From assembly GCA_900540475.1 (NCBI GenBank), contig UQGG01000090.1:1-18348 (forward strand): a stretch of DNA of 18,348 nucleotides, written 5' to 3'. Within the stretch, counting starts at the first letter, position 1; every line of letters begins with the position of its first letter. The stretch is from an uncultured Robinsoniella sp. GTDB lineage: Bacteria; Bacillota; Clostridia; Lachnospirales; Lachnospiraceae. The position numbers and the translations under genes were made by a program. Below, piece after piece: positions 1 to 6,457 of the stretch. Below the pieces are notes generated by a model. That model had not been told where the DNA came from and did no database searches. It was given only the letters and a program-made list of their open reading frames with translations.

Positions 1-102
1 TCCATAACCTTAGAACCCTTTTATAGGGTATTGGCAGGTAAAAAAACGAAAGCCGATATCAAAGTACCGGTAGAACTTGTAAATAAAGAAAACTGTCAGT
101 AA
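1..102 (+). CDS. Sugar ABC transporter substrate-binding protein, C-terminal end (partial)
   Basis: An open frame enters from the left edge and stops with TAA at 100-102, giving the last 33 residues. The tail ends KVPVELVNKENCQ. A final strand of the type 'vPvelVtkeN' is typical of periplasmic-binding-protein-like sugar receptors (RbsB/LacI-fold, Pfam Peripla_BP_4). The next two genes encode a CUT2 ATPase and a CUT2 permease in the same direction, so this is very probably the extracellular receptor lipoprotein of that importer. The sugar cannot be told. The gene is cut by the window edge; nothing suggests it is broken. The role comes from a short tail plus context. Confidence 0.72.
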   Translation, partial: SITLEPFYRVLAGKKTKADIKVPVELVNKENCQ

Positions 103-108
103 TGTAAA

Positions 109-266
109 AGCGTGTTTGAAAAATCATTCCTGCCATCTGCACGCCCCACTTAGCGGTATATTTGCCCCGAATTCAGGTTACGCACCCCGCTGCACGCCCT
201 TCATTCGGGACAAACCGCCCACAAACTGGAACGCACAGCTGACAAAAAGCATTTATCAAGCACGCT
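109..266 (+). repeat. 158-bp element with imperfect terminal inverted repeats, able to fold into one long hairpin (copy A)
   Basis: The outer arms 109-151 and 224-266 are inverted repeats: 30 of 43 positions match and 8 of the 13 differences are C/T or A/G. The complementarity continues inward: GCGGT (153-157) with ACCGC (214-218), TTTG (161-164) with CAAA (211-214), and CCCGAAT (166-172) with ATTCGGG (203-209). The whole element can therefore fold as one interrupted hairpin. It lies between the stop of the binding-protein gene and the ribosome binding site of the ATPase gene. A diverged partial copy occurs at about 6350-6457 in the opposite orientation. No transposase or convincing coding frame is inside. 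It behaves like a MITE/REP-type non-coding repeat; its activity is unknown. Confidence 0.68.
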
Positions 267-306
267 CTTGTTATCCGCGGGAATCACGGAATCATGGAGG
301 ATCAGA

Positions 307-1851
307 ATGGAGAACGCATATTTTTTGGAGATGGAAGGTATATGTAAGACGTTTCCGGGCGCAAAGGTACTGGACAACATTGATCTGAAAATAAAACAGG
401 GAGAAGTACGGGCGCTGATGGGTGAAAATGGCGCCGGAAAATCGACTTTAATTAAGATCCTGGGCGGTATTTACGACCAGGACACCGATAATGGTAAGAT
501 CAAAATAAACGGGCAGGAAGTTCAAATCAATTCGGTAAAAGATGCAAAACAGCATGGAATCAGTATTATTCACCAGGAAATCTGCCTGGCAGACCACAGA
601 AGTGTAGCGGACAATCTCTTTATGGGATTTGAAATATCCCAAAATATAAAATGCTTTTTGGATGATAAAGAGATGATCAGGCAGGCACAGGCCGTGATAG
701 ACGACATGGGGATTGAAATAGACGCCAGAATAAAGGTTGAGATGCTTAGTATTGCAAAGCAGCAGATGGTAGAAATTTGCCGGGCACTTATGAGTAATGC
801 CAGATTGATCGTTATGGACGAACCAACATCTTCTCTGACAAAGACAGAGATTGAACAACTCTTTGTTCAGATTGGAAAACTAAAAAAAGCAGGGATTGCG
901 ATTATATATATTTCCCATAGAATGGATGAGATTTTTCGGGTATCTGATTCCGTATCGGTACTAAGAGACGGACAGATGATAGGTACTCATTTGGCAAGTG
1001 AACTGACTACGGAAAAAATAATTGAAATGATGGTGGGCAGGAAACTGTCTGAGGTATACCGAAAGGATGAAACATTAAAAACAGGGGATGTCTGTCTGGA
1101 AGTAAAAAACTTTAGCAACAAATACCTTAAAAATATTAGCTTTGAGTTGAAGAAAGGTGAAATTTTAGGAATTGGAGGGCTGGTTGGAGCTGGCAGAACA
1201 GAGTTGGCAAGAGCAATTTTTGGAATTGATAAAGTAAATGAAGGGGAACTTTTTATTAATGGAAAGATTGTGCACATCCGAAGTGCCAGAGATGCAATTG
1301 AACATGGTATCGGGTATGTACCGGAAAACAGAAAGATAGAGGGGCTGTTTTTGAACAATACCATTGCTTATAATACTACGATTACCGTATTGGAGAAGTT
1401 CATGAATTTCTGCAAAATAAATAAAAAGAAAGAAAACAGCGTCATGGACGAATACGGTAAACGTCTGGCAATTAAGATGACATCTTCCAGACAAAAAGTA
1501 TCCCAGCTTTCCGGAGGAAACCAGCAGAAGGTGGTAGTTGCCAAATGGCTTGCAACCAATCCGGATATCCTTATTTTGGACGAACCTACAAGAGGGATCG
1601 ATATTGGTGCAAAGTCAGAAATTTATCACTTGATATTTGAACTGGCAAGGCAAGGGGTTGCAATTATTCTGATCTCATCCGAAATGGAAGAAATCATTAA
1701 TCTGAGTACCAGAGTAGCCATTATGTACGAGGGGGAAATAAAGGGCCTGCTGGATGAAGAAGAAGTAAAGTATATTACACAGGAAAAAGTTATGTGGTTT
1801 GCGTCAGGAGGAGAAAAGCATGCAGAAAATAAAACAAAGGCAGAAAACTAG
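307..1851 (+). CDS. Sugar ABC transporter ATP-binding protein, tandem ATPase (CUT2, RbsA/MglA family)
   Basis: This 514-residue cytoplasmic protein powers sugar import with the downstream permease. Two ATPase halves are visible. The first has Walker A GENGAGKS (39-46), a weak signature LSIAKQQ, Walker B LIVMDEPTSSL and the H-loop ISHRMDE. The second has a degenerate Walker A GLVGAGRTE, signature LSGGNQQK and Walker B ILILDEPTRGID. This layout and length match RbsA/MglA/XylG. In that family one of the two sites is normally degenerate, as here. The ATG at 307 was chosen because GGAGG (296-300) precedes it by 6 nt; a further upstream in-frame ATG at 268 has no such site. The 3' end overlaps the permease gene by 32 nt, suggesting translational coupling. 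The substrate sugar cannot be inferred. Confidence 0.93.
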   Translation: MENAYFLEMEGICKTFPGAKVLDNIDLKIKQGEVRALMGENGAGKSTLIKILGGIYDQDTDNGKIKINGQEVQINSVKDAKQHGISIIHQEICLADHRSVADNLFMGFEISQNIKCFLDDKEMIRQAQAVIDDMGIEIDARIKVEMLSIAKQQMVEICRALMSNARLIVMDEPTSSLTKTEIEQLFVQIGKLKKAGIAIIYISHRMDEIFRVSDSVSVLRDGQMIGTHLASELTTEKIIEMMVGRKLSEVYRKDETLKTGDVCLEVKNFSNKYLKNISFELKKGEILGIGGLVGAGRTELARAIFGIDKVNEGELFINGKIVHIRSARDAIEHGIGYVPENRKIEGLFLNNTIAYNTTITVLEKFMNFCKINKKKENSVMDEYGKRLAIKMTSSRQKVSQLSGGNQQKVVVAKWLATNPDILILDEPTRGIDIGAKSEIYHLIFELARQGVAIILISSEMEEIINLSTRVAIMYEGEIKGLLDEEEVKYITQEKVMWFASGGEKHAENKTKAEN

Positions 1852-2794
1852 CTATACGCAGAATCTGGTTTTGCGCTTCATCAAAAATAATGCAGGGATT
1901 CTCATTGGTTTACTATGTCTGTGTTTATTTATGACATTTGCCACGGATTCCTTTTTATCATCCAAGAATCTGTTAACTGTTTTAAGACAGATTTGTATTA
2001 ACTCCCTGTTAGCATTTGGGATGACCTTTGTATTGATTATTGGCGGGATAGATTTAACGGTAGGTTCTGTATTAGGTGCCAGCGGAGTCGCGGTGGTAAT
2101 GCTGATTGAAAAAGGAATTCCGCTTTTAGCGGCTGTATTACTGGCATTATTTCTGGGGGCGCTTGTGGGACTGGTCAATGGTCTGATTGTAGCATATGTT
2201 AAAATGCCCCCGTTTATTGTAACCCTGTCCATGCAGGGTGTGGTAAGGGGAATAGCATACATAATCACAGATGGCAGAAGCGTATCCTGCAAAGACAAGG
2301 TTTTTACATCCATCGGAAACGGCTATTTATTTGGTATTCCCATACCTATTTATATTGTAGCGGTGGTAATGCTTGTCATTGGAGTTGTTTTGTATAAGAC
2401 AAGGTTTGGACGTAGAATGTATGCATTGGGCGATAATGAGACGGCGGCGGTATTTACAGGTATAAAAGTACGCGGACTGATTGTGAAGGTGTATATTATT
2501 TCAGCATTGCTGTCCGCGCTGGCTGGAATCATTCTGGCATCCCGCATGTATTCCGGACAGCCAGCCTCCGGTCAGGGCTATGAATCAGATGCCATTGCAG
2601 CTGCAGTTTTAGGAGGAACCAGCTTTAATGGAGGGATAGGAACAATCGGAGGAACACTTATCGGTGCGCTTGTTATTGGCGTGCTTAGCAATGGATTAAA
2701 CCTGCTGCATATTTCCTCCTATGTACAGATGGTAATTAAAGGATTAGTGATTATAATGGCGGTGGCATTTGACCTCATTAAAAACAGAAAGTAA
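1820..2794 (+). CDS. Sugar ABC transporter permease (CUT2, RbsC family)
   Basis: This 324-residue polytopic membrane protein forms the channel of the sugar importer. After a basic start (MQKIKQRQK) it has about eight to ten hydrophobic segments. It carries the family motif GGIDLTVGSVLGASG and a conserved C-terminal part with SAIAAAVLGGTS-like and GGTLIGALVIG stretches, as in RbsC/AraH/XylH (Pfam BPD_transp_2). The ATG at 1820 follows AGGAGG at 1806-1811; the upstream in-frame TTG at 1799 is less likely. The start lies inside the ATPase gene, so the two genes form one operon. No gene for the sugar's catabolism follows directly. Confidence 0.92.
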   Translation: MQKIKQRQKTSYTQNLVLRFIKNNAGILIGLLCLCLFMTFATDSFLSSKNLLTVLRQICINSLLAFGMTFVLIIGGIDLTVGSVLGASGVAVVMLIEKGIPLLAAVLLALFLGALVGLVNGLIVAYVKMPPFIVTLSMQGVVRGIAYIITDGRSVSCKDKVFTSIGNGYLFGIPIPIYIVAVVMLVIGVVLYKTRFGRRMYALGDNETAAVFTGIKVRGLIVKVYIISALLSALAGIILASRMYSGQPASGQGYESDAIAAAVLGGTSFNGGIGTIGGTLIGALVIGVLSNGLNLLHISSYVQMVIKGLVIIMAVAFDLIKNRK

Positions 2795-2806
2795 TACAAA
2801 CTACCT

Positions 2807-2843
2807 AGTGGACTGGGTAATTAATAGCCGGTAAACCCCCACT
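2807..2843 (+). terminator. Possible hairpin after the sugar importer operon
   Basis: AGTGG (2807-2811) and GGGT (2815-2818) can pair with ACCC and CCACT in 2835-2843, giving nine base pairs interrupted by a three-base bulge and closed by a 16-nt loop. No T-tract follows, so it is not a standard intrinsic terminator. It may be a weak terminator or mRNA-end hairpin. Confidence is low. Confidence 0.25.
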
Positions 2844-2853
2844 GCATTTCCTG

Positions 2854-2885
2854 TTGACAAATCCTTCTCACCGACCTACTATAAT
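2854..2885 (+). promoter_or_regulatory. Probable promoter of the LytTR/DUF3021 genes
   Basis: A perfect -35 hexamer TTGACA (2854-2859) is followed by TATAAT at 2880-2885 with a long 20-bp spacer, or by TACTAT at 2877-2882 with a 17-bp spacer. Such a start would give a leader of about 100 nt before the LytTR start codon. The over-long spacing to the good -10 could mean that an activator is needed. Confidence 0.45.
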
Positions 2886-2914
2886 TTTATCATTCCTGCC
2901 ATAATTGACTGCAT

Positions 2915-2947
2915 GTTGGTATCCCATATTTGCACTTTAGTACCAAC
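2915..2947 (+). promoter_or_regulatory. Inverted repeat GTTGGTA-N19-TACCAAC upstream of the LytTR gene
   Basis: GTTGGTA (2915-2921) is perfectly repeated in inverse at 2941-2947, 19 nt apart, and ends 42 nt before the LytTR start codon. It lies downstream of the likely promoter. It could be a hairpin in the mRNA leader or a repressor operator. LytTR proteins usually bind direct rather than inverted repeats, so this is probably not the LytTR site itself. Confidence 0.35.
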
Positions 2948-2989
2948 ACTATTGCCAAAGGCTAAAAATACCTTATACTGGAGGAAATA

Positions 2990-3430
2990 ATGAAAATAAA
3001 ATTAGAAGAGGATTTATCCCGGGAAGATATAGAAGTTCTCATAAAATACGCCAGATGGAATCCCACGGTCAGGCGGATTGCCGCATTTATGGAGTCAGTT
3101 GATAAAACAGTAAAATGTACTTCTGATGCAAGTGAATTGTGGGTGAATGTAGGTGATATTTATTATATAGAGAGTGTGGATAAAAAAACATTTGTATATT
3201 GCCAGGATTCTGTGTACCGTTCTGAACTACGCTTGTATCAGTTGATGGAAGAGCTGGGAAATGCAGGATTTGTCCAGGTAAGCAAAGCCTGCATTATTAA
3301 TTTACAGGTGCTGACCGGAATTCGTCCGCTGCTGAACAGCAGAATGGAGGCTACTTTAACCAATGGTGAAAAGATTAATATTACCCGAAAATATGTGGCA
3401 TCCATACGGGAAAAATTACAGGAGAGGTGA
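2990..3430 (+). CDS. LytTR-family DNA-binding transcriptional regulator
   Basis: This 146-residue protein has a short N-terminal segment (about 1-45) and a LytTR domain (about 46-143) recognisable from the strand pattern 'VNVGDIYYIESVDKKTFVYC', the middle 'GFVQVSKACIINLQ' and the end 'INITRKYVASIREKL'. There is no receiver domain, so it is not a classical response regulator. Single-domain LytTR proteins paired with a small membrane protein are known as LytTR regulatory systems (HdrR/HdrM and BrsR/BrsM of Streptococcus mutans), in which the membrane partner restrains the regulator. Its partner here is probably the DUF3021 gene 6 nt downstream. The start is supported by GGAGG at 2980-2984. Likely targets are its own promoter and the ABC transporter genes that follow. 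Confidence 0.9.
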   Translation: MKIKLEEDLSREDIEVLIKYARWNPTVRRIAAFMESVDKTVKCTSDASELWVNVGDIYYIESVDKKTFVYCQDSVYRSELRLYQLMEELGNAGFVQVSKACIINLQVLTGIRPLLNSRMEATLTNGEKINITRKYVASIREKLQER

Positions 3431-3436
3431 CAGCAA

Positions 3437-3835
3437 ATGAAAAGTATAATGAAAAATTGTCTTGCAACTACGGGACTTTCACTGGTACTGCTGGCATTTG
3501 TTGCAACACTCTACCATGCGCGTTTTTTATTTATTGTAAGTGTATACCAGACATTGCTTGCGAATATGATCATTCATCTGGGACTTGTATTATTACAGCG
3601 ATTTGAAAGCAGGTATTTTATGGTAGAAATCGCAGTGGAAATCGCTTATGTGCTGGTTGTCCTGATTTTATCGGGTTATTTTTTTGGCTGGTACAGCAGT
3701 ACGCCGCTGTGGGTACTGATTTTGCTGGGAATTGCAGTATATATGATCGGATGCTTTATCGGTATGTTCCGAATGCGAACAGATGTGGAGTATATTAATC
3801 ATCAATTAGATCTCCGAAAAGAACGGAATAAATGA
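3437..3835 (+). CDS. DUF3021 family small membrane protein, probable partner of the LytTR regulator
   Basis: This 132-residue protein has four hydrophobic segments (roughly 10-32, 35-55, 62-84 and 90-112) and a charged C-terminal tail (LDLRKERNK) expected to face the cytoplasm. The size, the four-helix pattern and the position directly behind a LytTR gene match the DUF3021 family. The role as a membrane-bound modulator of the LytTR protein is inferred from other LytTR regulatory systems; nothing in the sequence proves it. The GAGAGGTGA ribosome binding site overlaps the stop of the LytTR gene, so the pair is co-translated. Confidence 0.82.
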   Translation: MKSIMKNCLATTGLSLVLLAFVATLYHARFLFIVSVYQTLLANMIIHLGLVLLQRFESRYFMVEIAVEIAYVLVVLILSGYFFGWYSSTPLWVLILLGIAVYMIGCFIGMFRMRTDVEYINHQLDLRKERNK

Positions 3836-3839
3836 TAAG

Positions 3840-3906
3840 TAAATATAGAAACTTTCAAATAGAATTGTTGTAATATTAAATATAGTAATCTTAATTTTAA
3901 ATATAG
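3840..3906 (+). promoter_or_regulatory. Three direct TAAATATAG repeats before the ABC transporter, candidate LytTR binding sites
   Basis: The nonamer TAAATATAG occurs exactly at 3840-3848, 3877-3885 and 3898-3906. The last two are separated by 12 nt, a 21-bp period. LytTR proteins typically bind two 9-bp direct repeats spaced by about 12-13 bp, so the geometry fits, although the bases do not match the usual GTT-containing consensus. The repeats fill the 84-bp gap between the DUF3021 gene and the ABC ATPase gene. AT-rich composition makes chance repetition possible. Confidence 0.42.
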
Positions 3907-3919
3907 AAAGAGGCAGGGT

Positions 3920-4621
3920 ATGACATTCATATTGAGGGCAGACAGTATTACGAAAACATTTGCTAAGGAAAAGGTGATAAATGGAATTACACTGGAGATA
4001 GAAGAGAACACCTTCAGCGTTTTGCTTGGACCCAGCGGATCCGGAAAATCTACCCTGCTGAATATACTTTCCGGGCTTCTGACACCTTCCTTGGGTACAG
4101 TATGCCACAGAGGGAAAGATATCACGGCACTGTCGGAAGAAAAGCTTGCGGAATGGAAGAGGTCATTTACAGGAAATATTTTTCAAAATTATCTTCTGCT
4201 TAACAACCTGAACGTTCGGGAAAATATCGAAATAGGGATTAATAAGGGGAGGGATGCATTGGATTTTCGCCAATTGACTGAGATTTTGGAAATAGATCAT
4301 CTACTGGATAAATTTCCTGCCCATTTATCAGGAGGACAGCAGCAGCGTGTTGCCATTGCCAGGGCAGTGATCAAGAAACCTGATATACTTTTTTGTGATG
4401 AAGCAACCGGATCTCTGGACGAAGCCAATAGCAAAAAGGTAGTATCTCTTCTGCGAAGTCTGCAGAGAGCATTTGGAATAACGGTGTTATTTGTAACCCA
4501 TAATCTGCAGATTGCAGAAACTGCGGACCGCATCATAACGATTAAAGATGGGCGGATATATAAGGACCGGTATCAGGAAGATCCGATTCAGCCGGAAGAA
4601 ATGGTTTGGGGAAGCATATGA
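3920..4621 (+). CDS. ABC transporter ATP-binding protein (MacB/LolD-type)
   Basis: This 233-residue cytoplasmic ATPase has a single domain with Walker A GPSGSGKS (about 36-43), a Q-loop in NIFQNYLLL, signature LSGGQQQR, Walker B ILFCDEATGSLD and the H-loop LFVTHN. The form matches the ATPases that work with FtsX/MacB-type permeases (peptide efflux, bacitracin-type resistance or lipoprotein handling). It overlaps the permease gene by ATGA (4618-4621), a sign of translational coupling. Its ribosome binding site (AGAGG, 3909-3913) is modest. The cargo is not evident; control by the upstream LytTR protein is inferred from gene order and the repeats before it. Confidence 0.92.
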   Translation: MTFILRADSITKTFAKEKVINGITLEIEENTFSVLLGPSGSGKSTLLNILSGLLTPSLGTVCHRGKDITALSEEKLAEWKRSFTGNIFQNYLLLNNLNVRENIEIGINKGRDALDFRQLTEILEIDHLLDKFPAHLSGGQQQRVAIARAVIKKPDILFCDEATGSLDEANSKKVVSLLRSLQRAFGITVLFVTHNLQIAETADRIITIKDGRIYKDRYQEDPIQPEEMVWGSI

Positions 4622-6345
4622 GATTATTATATAAACAGTTTTTCCGGGAATTAATGAAAAATAAAATATATACTGGGCTTTTGCTTTTGCTCACATCTGG
4701 CACATCATTTATGTACTTTTTTGTCCATTTTTCCATAGATGGAAACCGTAAGATACTTCATGCTCTTAATTCCCTGAGTGAAGATCAGTTATTATATCTC
4801 AATGGTCTTAATTCTAACACGATTCTTGCAGCAAATGGATTATTGGCATTTACCTGTATGACAGGCTTCGTATTCAGCATGTTTTACTACCGCTTTTTTA
4901 AACTGGAAAAAAGACAGATTGGGTGTGCGAAAGCCCTTGGGTTTAAAGACCGCCAAATTCGAAGCATTTTTCTGGTTTATACAGCGGGGATTACAGCCTC
5001 AGGCGGTTTCATTGGAATCGGTGCAGGATATTTTGCATCTGATATACTGATCAATGCCGGCGAACAGACTTATATGCAAACGGGGTTGGTTAAGGCACTG
5101 GATATAAAGAGTATATTAGTGGGCTTATTGTTTCCGTTAGCGGTATTTGTTTTCCTTACCTTTTGTAACTATTTCTATATAAAAAGAAAGGAAAGCGGGC
5201 TGCTTCTGGCAGGTGTGGTTCAGGAATCCAGATATACCATGGGATTGCGTTTAGCCAATAAGATTTCAGCAATTGTTCCCAAGGGAAACAGAAGCGCTCT
5301 TCGACTGGCTCTTCGTAAACCGGTAGCTGTAATATTAATCATTATTTCTGTTATGAGCTTTTCGGTAATGCTTATTCTGGGATTAGCCTTGAATCTGAGC
5401 AGCCAGAAGATATTTGACTCCCAGATGAAAGGACACCATTATCTGTATGATACCCATTTTCGTGAGCCTGTCCCTTACCCAGGCACAGAGGGGGAAGAAG
5501 AGCCAGAAAGCCTGCCCTATTTGACTGACGATGGTGTGATAGAGAAAGATGGGGAAAAGGTAAGTCAGACCGTCGTTGGCATAGAAGATGGTAAAGCTTT
5601 GTTTGAATTAGTTGATTTGGAGGAAAAACCTCTGACCATTCCCCAGGAAAATGAAGTCGTGATTGGTACAGCCCTAAATGAGCTGTATGGGTTAAAGGCA
5701 GGGGATAGGATTGTTCTGTCCCTGGGCAATGAGGACTATGAGGCAGTTATATCGGGCATAGCTTATAATGCGGCATTAAATTCGGTCTATATTTCTAAGC
5801 AGGAGCTGGCACAGCGGCTGGCGCTTCCTTCGGATTACTGCAACGGCATATGGAGCATGAAGGATCTGCATCTGGGAGGTGAAGTAACCACAAAAGAGCA
5901 GAGAATAGATAAACTGGAACGGGACGCTGTTTCCAATAAGAGCAGTGCGGTAATCAATGAGGTGCTGGGCTGTGTAGTTGGATGCATCCTTTTGTTTCTC
6001 GCGCTTTATATGAATTTTCAAGACAGTATCCGGGATATCCTGATTCTTCATCTGATGGGTTATAAGGTAAAAGAGATTCGGAAAATGCTGATCAATATCT
6101 ACGGTCCCATGATGCGGCTTTTCTTTTTTCTGACTCTGATTCCGGCAATTGTGTTAGTTCGTTCTATCCTTCGGACTCTCTCTCTGCAGATCGGGGATTA
6201 CATTCCTTTTCAGACCAATGGATTCATTCTGGTGGGAATATTTGTGCTTCTGAATCTAGTCTATATGCTGGTACAGGGCAGTTTCCATGCGGGAGTCAAA
6301 AGGATTATAAGAAATGAAGATGTGGCTTCTTATACCGATTCCTAA
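4618..6345 (+). CDS. FtsX-type ABC transporter permease
   Basis: This 575-residue membrane protein has about eight predicted membrane segments: one near 18-38, three between about 65 and 185, one at 235-262, and three at about 446-462, 497-518 and 535-555. A large outer domain (about 265-440) follows the fifth. Two FtsX-like blocks are visible, one with 'KRQIGCAKALGFKDRQIRSIF' and one with 'ILILHLMGYKVKEIRKML'; this ALG/LMG-K-x-x-I pattern is typical of FtsX domains. The duplicated arrangement resembles BceB/YtrF-like permeases more than the four-helix MacB. The start ATG overlaps the ATPase stop. Export or resistance is likely, but the substrate is unknown. Confidence 0.85.
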   Translation: MRLLYKQFFRELMKNKIYTGLLLLLTSGTSFMYFFVHFSIDGNRKILHALNSLSEDQLLYLNGLNSNTILAANGLLAFTCMTGFVFSMFYYRFFKLEKRQIGCAKALGFKDRQIRSIFLVYTAGITASGGFIGIGAGYFASDILINAGEQTYMQTGLVKALDIKSILVGLLFPLAVFVFLTFCNYFYIKRKESGLLLAGVVQESRYTMGLRLANKISAIVPKGNRSALRLALRKPVAVILIIISVMSFSVMLILGLALNLSSQKIFDSQMKGHHYLYDTHFREPVPYPGTEGEEEPESLPYLTDDGVIEKDGEKVSQTVVGIEDGKALFELVDLEEKPLTIPQENEVVIGTALNELYGLKAGDRIVLSLGNEDYEAVISGIAYNAALNSVYISKQELAQRLALPSDYCNGIWSMKDLHLGGEVTTKEQRIDKLERDAVSNKSSAVINEVLGCVVGCILLFLALYMNFQDSIRDILILHLMGYKVKEIRKMLINIYGPMMRLFFFLTLIPAIVLVRSILRTLSLQIGDYIPFQTNGFILVGIFVLLNLVYMLVQGSFHAGVKRIIRNEDVASYTDS

Positions 6346-6347
6346 TA

Positions 6348-6457
6348 ATCTTCCAGCATGGGTCCCAATTAACTGCAGTTGTGTATTGAAATTCTGTTAC
6401 GGGGTAGATCCTCTGGAAGTGGGCGTTCAGTTGGCGGGGATGAATGCTTAAACACGC
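6348..6457 (-). repeat. Second, diverged copy of the long-hairpin repeat element (copy B)
   Basis: Read on the minus strand from 6457, the sequence GGCGTGTTTAAGCATTCATC and its continuation (CCGCCAACTGAACGCCCACTT) aligns with the left arm of copy A at 109-151. Weaker similarity continues through 'CCCCG' and 'GGGAC' to about CTGGAA. The right terminal arm is missing, ending near the stop of the permease gene. A further inverted repeat, CTTCCAG (6349-6355) with CTGGAAG (6413-6419), can form a hairpin between the two convergent genes. The left end of the element (GGG CGT GTT TAA) supplies the last codons and the stop of the minus-strand exporter. Confidence 0.6.

Noticed and set aside
116..388. 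90-codon open frame with an ATG start
   Set aside because: It crosses the long-hairpin repeat and enters the ATPase gene out of frame. It has no ribosome binding site and no recognisable protein pattern.
2888..2912. Possible third copy of the repeat element (TCATTCCTGCCAT)
   Set aside because: Only a 13-nt match is shared with copy A, which is expected by chance in a window of this size; no other arm is present.
2952..2979. Promoter-like TTGCCA-N16-TATACT just before the LytTR gene
   Set aside because: Transcription would start after the Shine-Dalgarno sequence, giving a nearly leaderless mRNA despite a good GGAGG; the upstream TTGACA promoter is more sensible.
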